This document shows positions 1 through 9,094 of a DNA stretch of 64,000 nt, in pieces. The notes beneath the pieces are model-generated. The model was not told where the DNA came from. It worked only from the letters and a program-made list of their open reading frames with translations, and did not search any database. This DNA is from Alteriqipengyuania abyssalis (GTDB lineage Bacteria > Pseudomonadota > Alphaproteobacteria > Sphingomonadales > Sphingomonadaceae). Both the position numbers and the translations under genes were made by a program. The stretch covers positions 1-64,000 of the forward strand of contig NZ_JAHWXP010000005.1 in assembly GCF_019857185.1 (NCBI RefSeq), read 5' to 3'. Position 1 is the stretch's first letter. Every line of letters starts with the position of its first letter.

Positions 1-772
1 GGGGGTCCGGGCACGGCGCCGGGCGGGTGGGGCCGTCGGGCAGCGGCGCCGTGGCGTGGGGGCCCCGCCGGCTCGGCAGCGGGGGGGTGCGGGGGCGCGG
101 GCGGCTGCGCAGCGCGGCAGCCAGCGCGCGCCGTGCGAGCAGGAAGAACAGCAGCATGGTCGCGCCGTCGAAAAAGGCGTTCTCGCCCCCGGTCGCGGTC
201 TCGTAGAGGCTGAGTCCGGTGGCCAGCAGCACGCCGATCGAGATGGGCACGTCCATATTGGTCCGCCCGTGGCGCAGCGCGGTGAGCGCGGAGCCGAAGA
301 AGGGCCGCCCGGCATAGGCGATTACCGGCAGCGCGATCAGTGCGGAGAGCCAGTGGAACAGCTCGCGCGTGGCGCCGTCGGCGCCCGACCACACGCTGAC
401 CGACAGCAGCATGATATTCATCATGCCGAAGCCTGCCACCGCTAGCGCCTTGGTCAGTTCGCGATCGGGCGGGGCGGGCGGGGCGGTGGGGCTTTCGATC
501 GCCTGCGCTTCGAACCCGATCCGCTCGAGCGCCTCGACCAGCGCCAGATCGTCGAGCGCTTCCGCATGATCGACCGTCACCCGCTTGGCCGAGAGGTTGA
601 CCCGCGCTGCGGATACACCGTCGAGCGCCAGCAGCCCGCGCTCCACCTTGGAGATGCACCCTGCGCAGCGCATCCCCGGCACGGTCAGCCGCGTCGTCTG
701 GAGGCTTGCCGGGGCATTCGCCGCGCTGGGCGCGGTCGGTGCGATTGGCGGCGCATCGACGGAGGTGTTCAC
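1..772 (-). CDS. ccoI: cbb3 oxidase assembly copper-transporting P-type ATPase CcoI/FixI (5' part only)
   Basis: P1B-type ATPase that supplies copper for assembly of the cbb3 oxidase encoded just upstream; only the N-terminal ~257 codons lie in the window. The frame opens with a GTG overlapping the fixH stop (GTGA). It then shows a heavy-metal-associated domain with the motif GMRCAGC near residues 34-40, and hydrophobic segments including GRTNMDVPISIGVLLATGLS, typical of the first membrane helices of the CcoI family. Being last in the ccoNOQP-G-H-I order agrees with the family. Oddity: from about position 150 to the window edge the translation becomes Arg/Pro-rich and loses the GRYLD-like sequence expected after FFDGATMLLFFLLA. 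This may be an assembly-edge error or real decay. Confidence 0.85.
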   Translation of the reverse strand, partial: MNTSVDAPPIAPTAPSAANAPASLQTTRLTVPGMRCAGCISKVERGLLALDGVSAARVNLSAKRVTVDHAEALDDLALVEALERIGFEAQAIESPTAPPAPPDRELTKALAVAGFGMMNIMLLSVSVWSGADGATRELFHWLSALIALPVIAYAGRPFFGSALTALRHGRTNMDVPISIGVLLATGLSLYETATGGENAFFDGATMLLFFLLARRALAAALRSRPRPRTPPLPSRRGPHATAPLPDGPTRPAPCPDP

Positions 773-1215
773 GGCAGCGGTGCCTCGACCACCCGTTTGC
801 GATCCCCGTCGGAGAGAGTCATCCGCAGTGTCCAGCGACCTGCGTCGAGCGGCTGGTCCGCGACGAAGCGGCCATCATCCTGCCGGGTGAAGGCGAGCGT
901 GCGGGTGGTCTTGTGCCCCAGCGGGTGACGCGCGATGGCGGTAAGGGTCGCGGTTTCGGGCGCGTTCTGCGTCTCTACCACCACCAACCCGTCCGCCGTG
1001 CGGCTCGCGTCGAGCTGCCACCCGGTCGCTTCCTGCCGTTCGGCCTCCGCCAGCCAGCCGTTATATTTCTGGCTGGCGACGTAGGAATTTTCGACCACCA
1101 CGCCGCCGAAGCCGTTGGTGGCGAGCGAGGCCATGTAGAAATTGACCGCGACCACGATGCCGAAGCCGGCGACCATCACGCCCGCCATGTGCTTGCCGGT
1201 AAATTCGCGCATCAT
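769..1215 (-). CDS. fixH: FixH family protein of the cbb3 oxidase cluster
   Basis: Small inner-membrane protein of 148 residues, thought to help cbb3 oxidase biogenesis together with CcoG and CcoI. It has an N-terminal transmembrane helix (about residues 8-30, HMAGVMVAGFGIVVAVNFYM) and then a periplasmic domain with the family-typical VVENSYVASQKYNGWLAEA. Its start overlaps the ccoG stop by 4 bases (ATGA) and its stop overlaps the ccoI GTG, so translation is probably coupled. A second Met directly follows the first, so the start is uncertain by one codon. Confidence 0.9.
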   Translation of the reverse strand: MMREFTGKHMAGVMVAGFGIVVAVNFYMASLATNGFGGVVVENSYVASQKYNGWLAEAERQEATGWQLDASRTADGLVVVETQNAPETATLTAIARHPLGHKTTRTLAFTRQDDGRFVADQPLDAGRWTLRMTLSDGDRKRVVEAPLP

Positions 1216-2792
1216 GATCCTCCTGCCGGTGCGTCGAAGCGGGTTTCGACGGTGTCGGTTTCGCGCTGTTCGTCCTGCGAGGTCAGCCGGAAGGTGAACT
1301 CGCGTGAGGTCGCGTCCCTGGGTGCGACGACATAGGCCCGCACGGTGCGGATCTGGTCGGCGGGTACGTTGAAGCTCTGCGTGGCGGCGGCTTCATCGGC
1401 GCCGATGGTGTCGGTCCACATCTTCCCGCCCGGCAGGCCTTCGATCGCGACCACCATTTCGCGCGGGCGGCTTTCCATGTTGCGCAGCTTGAGCGTGTAG
1501 GAATTGCGGATCGATCCGTCGCTCATCAGCATGTACGGCGGATTGCGATCCGGCGAGACGGTCAGGTCGGTGTGGGTGCGCGTGCCCAGCGCGAACAGCA
1601 GGGCGGCACCGATTGCGCCCCACACACCGAAGTAGATCAGGGTGCGCGGACGCAGCAGCGTCTTCCAGACGGGCTTTGCGGGGTGGCCCAGCGCTTCCTC
1701 GCGGCAGTCCTCCAGCGTGGCGTAGTCGATCAGCCCGCGCGGTCGACCAATATCCTTCATAACCCGGTCGCACGCATCGATGCACAGCGCGCAGGTGATG
1801 CAGCCGATCTGCGGCCCCTCGCGGATGTCGATCCCCGTGGGGCACACCGCGACGCACTGGTTGCAGTCGATGCAGTCGCCGAAATGCTCGGGGTCTTTCT
1901 TCGCTTTCTTCAGGCTGCCACGCGGTTCACCGCGCCAGTCCTTATAGGTGACGATCAGCGATTTCTCGTCGAGCATCGCGCTCTGGATGCGCGGCCAGGG
2001 GCACATGTAGATGCACACCTGTTCGCGCATGAAGCCGCCCAGCGTGAAGGTGGTCAGCGTCAGAATGCCCACGGTCGCGTAAGCGACCATCGGGGCCTGG
2101 AGCGTGAAGAAGTCGTGAAACAGCGTCGGCGCATCGGCAAAGTAGAGAATCCACGCGCCGCCCGTCGCCAAGCTGATGAGGAGGTAGATCGACCATTTGA
2201 ACCCACGCCGCGCGATCTTCTTGGGCCCCCAGGGAGCCTTGTCGAGCCGGGCACGCGCGTTGCGGTCGCCATCGACGAAGCGGTCGATATGCTGGAACAG
2301 GTCGGTCCAGACGGTCTGCGGGCAGGCATAGCCGCACCACGCGCGGCCGACCGCGCTGGTGACCAGGAACAACCCGATCCCGGCCATGATCAGCAGGCCC
2401 GCGACGAAGTAGAATTCGTGCGGCCAGATCTCGATCCCGAACATGTAGAAGCGGCGATGGGCCAGATCGACCAGCACCGCCTGATCGGGCGCGAAGGGCC
2501 CGCGGTCCCATCGGATCCACGGAGTGACGTAATAGATCGCCAGGGTGACGAACATCACGAACCATTTGAAGCGGCGGAAAGGCCCGTCGATCCGCTTGTT
2601 ATGAACCGCCTTGCGCTTCTCGTAGAGCTTTTCGGGCATCTGCGTGCGCGGCGGCTCGTGCGGCTCGTGCCGCTGGGTGGGCGCTCCGGTAGAGGCGGTG
2701 GCGCTGGAGACGGGCTCGTTGGTCTTGGCGACCCCGTCTTCCAGCACGACCGACCAGTCGCGATCCTTGTTGGGGTTGTCAGGGTTGCTCAT
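1212..2792 (-). CDS. ccoG: Cytochrome c oxidase accessory protein CcoG (RdxA/FixG family)
   Basis: Membrane ferredoxin-like protein implicated in copper reduction for cbb3 oxidase assembly. At 526 residues it is slightly longer than many relatives because of a Pro/Thr-rich cytoplasmic N-terminus. It shows TM helices from about residue 76, the CGYACPQTVW motif at 153-162, and a double 4Fe-4S signature (DCIDCNQCVAVCP, then CITCALCIDACD) around residues 308-345. The C-terminal part has another TM helix and an Ig-like periplasmic domain. The gene overlaps ccoP upstream by 14 bases and fixH downstream by 4, consistent with one operon. Confidence 0.95.
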   Translation of the reverse strand: MSNPDNPNKDRDWSVVLEDGVAKTNEPVSSATASTGAPTQRHEPHEPPRTQMPEKLYEKRKAVHNKRIDGPFRRFKWFVMFVTLAIYYVTPWIRWDRGPFAPDQAVLVDLAHRRFYMFGIEIWPHEFYFVAGLLIMAGIGLFLVTSAVGRAWCGYACPQTVWTDLFQHIDRFVDGDRNARARLDKAPWGPKKIARRGFKWSIYLLISLATGGAWILYFADAPTLFHDFFTLQAPMVAYATVGILTLTTFTLGGFMREQVCIYMCPWPRIQSAMLDEKSLIVTYKDWRGEPRGSLKKAKKDPEHFGDCIDCNQCVAVCPTGIDIREGPQIGCITCALCIDACDRVMKDIGRPRGLIDYATLEDCREEALGHPAKPVWKTLLRPRTLIYFGVWGAIGAALLFALGTRTHTDLTVSPDRNPPYMLMSDGSIRNSYTLKLRNMESRPREMVVAIEGLPGGKMWTDTIGADEAAATQSFNVPADQIRTVRAYVVAPRDATSREFTFRLTSQDEQRETDTVETRFDAPAGGS

Positions 2793-3690
2793 CGACCTTC
2801 ACCTCGGGATCTTCCGCGACCTCAACGAAGTCTTCGCCTCCCCCGAGCGAATGGACATAGGCGGCAAGCATCTTGATCGTCACCGGATCGAGCCGCTCAC
2901 CCCAGGAGGGCATCACACCCATGCGCGGACCCAGGATCTGACGGCGCAGCGCGTCGCGCTCGCTGCCGCGCAACCAGATCGCATCGCTCAGGTTGGGCGC
3001 GCCCACATCGCGTCCGCCCTTGCCCTGCGGGCCGTGGCAGGCGGCGCAGTTATCGCCGAAGATCTGCGCCCCGGCGGCGTTGGGCTGGGCCTTGCCGCTG
3101 AGCGAGAGGACGTGGTCGATCACTGCATTGATCTGGGCATCGTCCAGCGCGCCTTCGAACGGCGGCATCTGGCTGAAGCGGGTCTCGTCGTCGTCGGGCC
3201 AGCGCACGCCATGGGTGATCGTGTATTCGATCGCCTTCAGGTCGCCGCCCCACAGCCAGGCATCGTCGTTGAGGTTGGGATAGCCCAGCTTCTGGTCGCC
3301 CGCGCCGCCCGATCCGTGGCACTGGGTGCAGTGGACCTTGAAGGCCGCCTGTCCGCCGGCGACGGCCCGCGCCATCAGCGCGCTGTCGTCCGGCAGGCGT
3401 TCGATGGGGATATTCGCCAGCTGATCGCGGAAGCCCTGCTGGGCCTGCTCGGCAGCGCTCATCTTCTCGGCCAGCTGGCCGCGGCTCGACCAGCCGAGCA
3501 CGCCCTCGGTCGCCTTGTCGACCATCGGCCATGCCGGATAGAGGATGACGTAGACGATCGCGAAGATGATCGTGAGATAGAAGGTCCACAGCCACCAGCG
3601 GGGCAGGGGCGTGTTCAGCTCCTCGATACCGTCCCACTCATGGCCGACGGTTTCGGTGCCAGTCGGCTCGTCGATGCGCTTATTTGCCAT
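2779..3690 (-). CDS. ccoP: cbb3-type cytochrome c oxidase subunit III, diheme cytochrome c
   Basis: Membrane-anchored diheme c subunit of 303 residues that passes electrons toward CcoO and CcoN. A TM helix lies at about residues 32-52. Heme c motifs are CTQCH at 121-125 and CAACH at 215-219, with Met-containing regions such as FSQMPPFEGAL and GVMPSWG as likely distal ligands. It begins inside the 3' end of ccoQ (11-base overlap) and its end overlaps ccoG. All hallmark residues are intact. Confidence 0.96.
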   Translation of the reverse strand: MANKRIDEPTGTETVGHEWDGIEELNTPLPRWWLWTFYLTIIFAIVYVILYPAWPMVDKATEGVLGWSSRGQLAEKMSAAEQAQQGFRDQLANIPIERLPDDSALMARAVAGGQAAFKVHCTQCHGSGGAGDQKLGYPNLNDDAWLWGGDLKAIEYTITHGVRWPDDDETRFSQMPPFEGALDDAQINAVIDHVLSLSGKAQPNAAGAQIFGDNCAACHGPQGKGGRDVGAPNLSDAIWLRGSERDALRRQILGPRMGVMPSWGERLDPVTIKMLAAYVHSLGGGEDFVEVAEDPEVKVDEQP

Positions 3691-3844
3691 CGGTCTGATC
3701 CTCGAAAATCGAATGGGCTGCCTTGTTGATGCGCCGCTTGGCGCCGGGCCGGAACGGCCACAGGCACAGGAGAAAATAGAACAGCAGCATGGCCGCCAGG
3801 CCGAAGCTGTCCGCGAAGTGACGCAGCTCTTCGTAGAAGGTCAT
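3680..3844 (-). CDS. ccoQ: cbb3-type cytochrome c oxidase subunit IV (small CcoQ)
   Basis: A 54-codon gene starting [15 protein letters not shown] and ending in TDGK, with one strong membrane helix ([16 protein letters not shown]) followed by a basic stretch, as in CcoQ/FixQ. Its ATG overlaps the ccoO stop (ATGA) and its 3' end overlaps the first codons of ccoP. It occupies the usual O-Q-P slot. CcoQ is a non-catalytic subunit reported to stabilise the complex. Confidence 0.9.
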   Translation of the reverse strand: MTFYEELRHFADSFGLAAMLLFYFLLCLWPFRPGAKRRINKAAHSIFEDQTDGK

Positions 3845-4587
3845 CGGCCTTTCTCCTGCGCGAGTTCCTCAAGCGGCGCTGCCTTCTCGAAATCGACCAG
3901 CGTGCCGAGCATCTGGAGATAGGCGATCAGCGCATCCATCTCGGTCACCCGGTCGGGGTTGCCGTCGAAGTCGCGGATCTGCGCCTTGGGATAGCGGGCG
4001 GCGAGATCGCCTGCGTCCTTGTCCGGATCGGCCTGCGCGTAGAGATCGGCCTCGGCCTGCTCCAGATCGCGGTCGCTATAGGGCACGCCCACGGTCTTGA
4101 GCGCCTTGAGCATCGCCTTCGCATCGGCGATCTTCAGGTCACGCTCTTTCAGGAAGCCGTATTTGGGCATGATGCTCTCGGGCACCACGCTCTGCGGGTT
4201 CTCCAGGTGCTGGATGTGCCATTCGTCCGAATAGCGGCCGCCCACGCGGGCGAGATCCGGCCCGGTCCGCTTCGACCCCCACTGGAAGGGGTGGTCGTAC
4301 ATGCTTTCCGCCGCGAGGCTGTAGTGGCCGTAGCGCTCCACCTCGTCGCGGAAGGGGCGGATCATCTGGCTGTGGCACGAATAGCACCCTTCGCGGATGT
4401 AGATGTCGCGCCCCGCCTGTTCGAGCGGGCTGTAGGGACGCACGCCGTCCACTTCCTCGATCGTGTTGTCAATCCAGAAGAGCGGTGCGATCTCCACCAC
4501 CCCGCCGATCGCCACCGTCACGAAGGTGGCCACGGCGAGCAGCGTGATGTTGCGTTCCAGCTTCTTGTGTTTTTCGGTCAGGCTCAT
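3841..4587 (-). CDS. ccoO: cbb3-type cytochrome c oxidase subunit II, monoheme cytochrome c
   Basis: Membrane-anchored monoheme cytochrome c of 248 residues in the cbb3 complex. The N-terminal TM helix is at about 13-35, followed by the family block [19 protein letters not shown] with heme motif CYSCH at 68-72. Later comes [20 protein letters not shown] with the probable axial Met. It lies 9 bases after ccoN and is coupled to ccoQ. Confidence 0.96.
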   Translation of the reverse strand: MSLTEKHKKLERNITLLAVATFVTVAIGGVVEIAPLFWIDNTIEEVDGVRPYSPLEQAGRDIYIREGCYSCHSQMIRPFRDEVERYGHYSLAAESMYDHPFQWGSKRTGPDLARVGGRYSDEWHIQHLENPQSVVPESIMPKYGFLKERDLKIADAKAMLKALKTVGVPYSDRDLEQAEADLYAQADPDKDAGDLAARYPKAQIRDFDGNPDRVTEMDALIAYLQMLGTLVDFEKAAPLEELAQEKGR

Positions 4588-4596
4588 CGCAGGTTC

Positions 4597-6285
4597 CTAT
4601 TCGGCCGGCACGCTGTCGGGATGGGCGGCGGGCCGCGATCCGACGATCGGCTTGTCTTTGGCGGGGTCGTAGCTGGGGCTGGTCATCGGCGCTTCGTCGC
4701 GCAGCTTGCCTGCCAGCGTCATCCAGACGTTGAAGGTCATCACCAGTGCGCCCGAGAGGTACAGCAGCCCGCCGGTCATCCGCATGATGAACATCGGATG
4801 GAGCGCGGCGACCGTATCGGCGAAGCTGTTCACCAGGTAGCCGTCGGGCCCGTACTCGCGCCACATCAGGCCCTGGGTGATGCCCGCCACCCACATGCTG
4901 GCGGCGTAGAAGACGATCCCCAGCGTCGCGAGCCAGAAGTGCCAGTTGATCATCCGCAGGCTGTACATCCGCTCACGACCCCAGAGCCGCGGGAACAGGT
5001 AGTACAGGCAGGCGAAGGTGATCATCCCGTTCCACCCGAGCGCGCCTGAGTGGACATGGCCGATGGTCCAGTCGGTGTAGTGCGACAGGCTGTTGACGCT
5101 CTTGATCGACAGCATCGGGCCTTCGAAGGTGCTCATCCCGTAGAAGGCGAGCGCCATCACCATCATCCGGATGATCGGATCGGTGCGGACCTTGTCCCAT
5201 GCCCCGTTAAGGGTCATCAGGCCGTTGATCATGCCGCCCCAGCTGGGCATCCACAGCATCACCGAGAACACCATGCCCAGCGTCTGCGCCCAGTCGGGCA
5301 GTGCGGTGTAGTGCAGGTGGTGCGGACCCGCCCAGATGTAGAGGAAGATCAGCGACCAGAAGTGGATGATCGACAGACGATAGCTGTAGATCGGACGTTC
5401 GGCCTGCTTGGGCACGAAGTAGTACATCATCGCGAGGAAGCCCGCGGTGAGGAAGAAGCCGACCGCGTTATGGCCGTACCACCACTGGGTCAGCGCATCC
5501 TGCACGCCCGAGAAGGCGCTGTAGCTGCGCGAACCCAGGAAGCTGATCGGCACCGCCAGGTTGTTGACCACGTGCAGCATCGCGATCGTCACGATGAAGG
5601 CGAGGTAGAACCAGTTGGCGACGTAAATGTGCGGTTCGTTGCGCTTGAGCAGCGTGGCGACGAACACCGCGAGATAGGCGACCCACACGATCGTCAGCCA
5701 CAGGTCGACGTACCATTCCGGCTCGGCATATTCCTTCGACTGGGTGACACCCAGCAGGTAGCCGGTCGCGGCGAGCACGATGAACAGCTGGTAGCCCCAG
5801 AATACGAAGCGGGCGAGGCTGGGCAGGGCCAGCTGCGTGCGGCAGGTGCGCTGGACGACGTAGAAGCTGGTCGCCAGCAGCGCGTTGCCGCCGAAGGCGA
5901 AGATCACCGCCGAGGTATGCAGCGGCCGCAGCCGTCCGAAATTGAGGTAGGGTTCGACGTTGAGCCAGGGGAACGCCATCTGCGAGGCGATGAATACGCC
6001 CGCAAGCAGGCCGACAACGCCCCAGAACATCGTCGCGATCGCACCCCAGCGCACGATCTCGTCGTCATATTGCGACGGCGAGTCGGGCATCTTGAAGAAC
6101 GTGCGACCGCCGCCGACCGGATCGAACCGGCCCGCAGTTATCCAGATCATCGCGAAGGAGACGATCCCGATGATCACCGCGTGCGCGGCAAAGCCGGCGT
6201 CCTTGGCGGTGACGGCCACGGCCAATGACAGGAGAAGAAGGACGAACCACAGTCCGGCCCTCGCGAGTGCTGCCTCAATTTGCAT
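4597..6285 (-). CDS. ccoN: cbb3-type cytochrome c oxidase catalytic subunit I
   Basis: Catalytic heme-copper oxidase subunit of 562 residues that reduces O2 to water with high affinity. It is multi-helical, with diagnostic blocks such as [20 protein letters not shown] (low-spin heme His), [15 protein letters not shown] and [15 protein letters not shown] (CuB/heme b3 ligands), and [19 protein letters not shown]. It is the first gene of the ccoNOQPGHI operon. The upstream interval contains an exact FNR-type palindrome, so induction at low oxygen is likely. Confidence 0.97.
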   Translation of the reverse strand: MQIEAALARAGLWFVLLLLSLAVAVTAKDAGFAAHAVIIGIVSFAMIWITAGRFDPVGGGRTFFKMPDSPSQYDDEIVRWGAIATMFWGVVGLLAGVFIASQMAFPWLNVEPYLNFGRLRPLHTSAVIFAFGGNALLATSFYVVQRTCRTQLALPSLARFVFWGYQLFIVLAATGYLLGVTQSKEYAEPEWYVDLWLTIVWVAYLAVFVATLLKRNEPHIYVANWFYLAFIVTIAMLHVVNNLAVPISFLGSRSYSAFSGVQDALTQWWYGHNAVGFFLTAGFLAMMYYFVPKQAERPIYSYRLSIIHFWSLIFLYIWAGPHHLHYTALPDWAQTLGMVFSVMLWMPSWGGMINGLMTLNGAWDKVRTDPIIRMMVMALAFYGMSTFEGPMLSIKSVNSLSHYTDWTIGHVHSGALGWNGMITFACLYYLFPRLWGRERMYSLRMINWHFWLATLGIVFYAASMWVAGITQGLMWREYGPDGYLVNSFADTVAALHPMFIMRMTGGLLYLSGALVMTFNVWMTLAGKLRDEAPMTSPSYDPAKDKPIVGSRPAAHPDSVPAE

Positions 6286-6337
6286 TAATTGCCCCTTCCG
6301 TTTGCGGGCCGGTTAGGACCGCCCGGATTTGAACGCA

Positions 6338-6351
6338 TTGATCGAGATCAA
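6338..6351. promoter_or_regulatory. FNR/FixK box upstream of ccoN
   Basis: Perfect match to the FNR/FixK consensus, TTGAT-CGAG-ATCAA, about 60 bases before the ccoN ATG. It lies between ccoN and the Crp/Fnr-family gene whose product is the obvious candidate to bind it. Confidence 0.85.
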
Positions 6352-6361
6352 TTTCGTGAAA

Positions 6362-7060
6362 TTATGCCGCCACCGGCAGTTGCCCGGCGCAGCGTGACAG
6401 GCCGGGCAGGTCGATAACCCGCAGGGCGGATCGCCCTTCGGTCTCGATCAGGCCGAGATCGCGCAGCTCGCTGAACTGGCGACTGACGGTTTCGATGGTC
6501 AGGCCCAGGCTGTCCGCGATCTCGCCGCGCGACATCGGCAGATCGATCCACCCGTCGTCTTGCGAGCCCGCACCCAGCCGGTCCCAGATGGCGAGGATGA
6601 AGGACGCCACCCGCTCCTGTGCGGAGCGTCGGCCGAGAATGATCGAGGTTTCCCGGCTGCGCGCCAGCGCATTCTCCGTCTCGCGTGAGGCGAGCCGCAG
6701 CATGCCGCAGCTATCCGGGCCGGAGCGGCTCAGGCTGTCCGCAGGGATCACCAGCAGCTGCGCGTCGGTCAGCGCGCTCAGCGTGTAGCCGTAGCGCCCC
6801 TGCGCGGGCACGTGGACGACGTCGCCGGCAAAATGGAAGCTGACGATCTGCTCGCGTGCGCTGGATACGAAGGCTGCCAGCTTGCACGCACCTACGCCGA
6901 GAAAGGCGAAGAATGCCCGCCCGGGATCGAGATCGAGCTGCTCGCCTGCCGCCAGCTCCCTTGCGACAGTATCATGGCGCAGCCGCAGCACCGCCGCGTC
7001 GGGCAGCCCGGGGGGCAGCACGGCGGCGTCGAATGCGTCGAACAGGTCGGGGAAGTTCAT
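6362..7060 (-). CDS. Crp/Fnr-family transcriptional regulator (FixK-like)
   Basis: A 232-residue regulator with an N-terminal cyclic-nucleotide-binding-like beta barrel and a C-terminal winged helix. The recognition helix region (MSRGEIADSLGLTIETVSRQ) carries the E..SR residues that read TTGAT half sites. It stands directly upstream of the cbb3 operon in the same direction and has an FNR box in front of itself. The N-terminal cysteine cluster of oxygen-sensing FNR is absent: cysteines appear only in GACKL and DSCGM. It therefore looks more like a FixK that is controlled through its own level than a direct oxygen sensor. Confidence 0.9.
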   Translation of the reverse strand: MNFPDLFDAFDAAVLPPGLPDAAVLRLRHDTVARELAAGEQLDLDPGRAFFAFLGVGACKLAAFVSSAREQIVSFHFAGDVVHVPAQGRYGYTLSALTDAQLLVIPADSLSRSGPDSCGMLRLASRETENALARSRETSIILGRRSAQERVASFILAIWDRLGAGSQDDGWIDLPMSRGEIADSLGLTIETVSRQFSELRDLGLIETEGRSALRVIDLPGLSRCAGQLPVAA

Positions 7061-7113
7061 CGGTAGTCCTTTCCTCTTGGGAATCGGACTAGCCGCAGGC
7101 CCACCGCGCTGCC

Positions 7114-7127
7114 TTGATCTGGATCAA
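7114..7127. promoter_or_regulatory. FNR/FixK box upstream of the Crp/Fnr regulator gene
   Basis: Second perfect palindrome TTGAT-CTGG-ATCAA, centred about 60 bases before the regulator ATG. It suggests autoregulation or control by another FNR protein. Spacing to the start codon is nearly the same as at ccoN. Confidence 0.8.
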
Positions 7128-7152
7128 TGCCCTGGTGCGGGCCGGGGAGAGG

Positions 7153-7773
7153 TCAGTGATCCGCCAGCTTCGTTCCGGCGAGGAAGAACTCGGTTCGCGC
7201 ACGGACCCGCTCGGGCGAATGGGTCCGCCCGCCGGAATGCAGGATCGCCTCGACGTGGAGGTCGCTCACGATCATGTCGAGGAAGATTTCGGCGAGCATT
7301 TCCGGGTCGCCGACCATTTCCACCCCGTCGCTCTGCCACTGGGCGAACATTTTGGCGAGCGCGCGGTCGGTGCGCGTGGCGGTGCGTTCGTAGAACATCT
7401 GCGCAAAGTCCCGGTCATTGATGCTCCGGGCGATGACGATGCGGACCAGCGCGACCATTTCGGGGTTGAGGAAGTGCTCGCGCAGGTCCTCTGCCAGCCG
7501 ATGCAGGATATCTGCAGGCGAGCCTCCCTGCGACATGGCGGAGTTGATGATCGCCTCGCCCGAGCCGGCCTGTTCGAACACCACCGCTTCCAGCAGCCCG
7601 TCCTTGCTGCCGAAGACCTTGTAGACGGTCGAGAGCGAGCCACCCGCCTTCTCGACGATGTCGCCCACGGTCGTCCGCTCGTAACCTTGCTCGATGAAAA
7701 GCGTGCGCGCGGCCTCGACGATCGCCCGTTTGCGACGGTCGAGACGGCAGAAATCGCTAACACAGGTCGTCAT
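7153..7773 (-). CDS. TetR/AcrR-family repressor of the RND pump
   Basis: A 206-residue TetR-type repressor. The N-terminal DNA-binding domain reads AARTLFIEQGYERTTVGDIV then STVYKVFGSKDGLLEAVV, the usual helix-turn-helix plus helix 4. The C-terminal part (about 60-206) is a helical ligand-binding domain of the AcrR C-terminal type. It is divergent from the adaptor gene at 7895, with a palindromic site between them, the classic layout for local repression of an efflux operon. The inducing ligand cannot be told from sequence. Confidence 0.92.
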   Translation of the reverse strand: MTTCVSDFCRLDRRKRAIVEAARTLFIEQGYERTTVGDIVEKAGGSLSTVYKVFGSKDGLLEAVVFEQAGSGEAIINSAMSQGGSPADILHRLAEDLREHFLNPEMVALVRIVIARSINDRDFAQMFYERTATRTDRALAKMFAQWQSDGVEMVGDPEMLAEIFLDMIVSDLHVEAILHSGGRTHSPERVRARTEFFLAGTKLADH

Positions 7774-7828
7774 TTCAAGCTTTTGGCCTCCGCGCTCAAA
7801 ACTCTAGCAAGGCGGGTTGCGTTGCAAG

Positions 7829-7848
7829 GGTGTAATCACTATTACACC
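7829..7848. promoter_or_regulatory. Palindromic operator between tetR-type gene and RND pump
   Basis: Perfect 8-bp inverted repeat GGTGTAAT-CACT-ATTACACC in the 121-base divergent intergenic region, 46 bases before the adaptor ATG. Its position and symmetry fit an operator for the neighbouring TetR-family protein. Confidence 0.7.
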
Positions 7849-7894
7849 TTCGCACCTGCACAAAAGCTGACTAAATCAAGAAGGCGTTCCCCCC

Positions 7895-9091
7895 ATGAAG
7901 CCGATCCTCGCGGGCCTCGCGGCCTGCCTCATGCTCACCGCATGCTCCTCGAACGAAGAAGCGCCCGCACCCCAGGCGGTCCCGGTCCAGACGATTACGG
8001 TGAAGCGCCAGAGCATCCCCAACGTCATCGAACTGCCCGGCCGGGTCGAACCGGTCCGCACGGCGGAGGTGCGCGCGCGGGTGACGGGGATCGTGCAGCA
8101 GCGCTTGTATGAGGAAGGCACGGACGTGCGCGCCGGCCAGCCGCTGTTCCGCATCGATCCGCGCGAACTGCGCGCGAACTATGCGCAAACCCAGGCTGCG
8201 CTCACCCGTGCACGGGCGACCGCAGCCAATGCGCGCGCGGTGGTCGAACGCTATCGTCCGCTGGTGGAAGAGAACGCGATCAGCGGGCAGGAATACGACG
8301 CCGCGCTGGCCGCCGCGCGCGAAGCCGATGCCAATGTCGCGCAGATCCGTGCCCAGCTCGAAGCATCCTCGCTCCAGCTCGGCTACACCACCGTGCGCGC
8401 GCCGATTTCCGGCCGGGCGGGCCGGGCGGAGGTCACCGAAGGCGCGCTGGTCAGCCAGGGCGAGGGCACGCTGATGACGCGGATCGAGCAGAGCTCGCCG
8501 GTCTATGTCAGCTTCGCCCAGGCCGCGAGCCAGGTGCTCAAGCTGCGCCGGGCGATCTCCGCGGGGCAGGTCAATCTCGGCGATGACGACCGGATCGAGG
8601 TGCGGCTGACCTATTCCGACGGGACCGAATACCCGATTCCCGGCTATATCGACTTCCTCGCCTTCTCGGTCGACCAGGAGACCGGCACGGTCGAGCTGCG
8701 CGCCGAATTCCCCAACCCGGACCGGCTGCTGCTGCCCGGCGAGTTCGTGCGCGCGCAGATCTATGCCGGCCAGGTGCCCGACGGGCTGGTGGTGCCGCAG
8801 CGCGCGGTGTCGCTGACCGAGGATGGCGGGACCGTGTTCGTGGTCAGTGGCGAGGGTCAGGCGACCGTGCGCCCGGTGCAGCTGGGTGCGATGGTCGACG
8901 GCAACTGGATCATCGAAAGCGGGCTCAAGCCCGGCGACAAGGTGATCGTCAGCAACCTGCAGAAGATCCGCCCCGGCGCGCCGGTGAAGATCGCCAACAA
9001 GGCCGCAGGCGGCAAGCCCGCATCGAACAAGCCGGCAGCCAAGAAGCCGGCGGCCAAGCAGCAGCCTGCCCGTACCAGCGGAGCCGAGTAA
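7895..9091 (+). CDS. RND efflux periplasmic adaptor subunit (AcrA/MexA family)
   Basis: Membrane fusion lipoprotein of 398 residues linking the inner-membrane RND transporter to the outer-membrane channel. It has a lipoprotein signal peptide with lipobox LTAC (Cys near residue 17). The order is then beta-barrel and lipoyl half (VELPGRVEPVRTAEVRARVTG), an alpha-hairpin (about 95-150), the second lipoyl half (YTTVRAPISGRAGRAEVTEG) and a C-terminal beta domain. The last ~30 residues are an unusual Lys/Ala/Pro-rich tail. It lies 3 bases before the RND gene. Confidence 0.95.
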   Translation: MKPILAGLAACLMLTACSSNEEAPAPQAVPVQTITVKRQSIPNVIELPGRVEPVRTAEVRARVTGIVQQRLYEEGTDVRAGQPLFRIDPRELRANYAQTQAALTRARATAANARAVVERYRPLVEENAISGQEYDAALAAAREADANVAQIRAQLEASSLQLGYTTVRAPISGRAGRAEVTEGALVSQGEGTLMTRIEQSSPVYVSFAQAASQVLKLRRAISAGQVNLGDDDRIEVRLTYSDGTEYPIPGYIDFLAFSVDQETGTVELRAEFPNPDRLLLPGEFVRAQIYAGQVPDGLVVPQRAVSLTEDGGTVFVVSGEGQATVRPVQLGAMVDGNWIIESGLKPGDKVIVSNLQKIRPGAPVKIANKAAGGKPASNKPAAKKPAAKQQPARTSGAE

Positions 9092-9094
9092 CCA

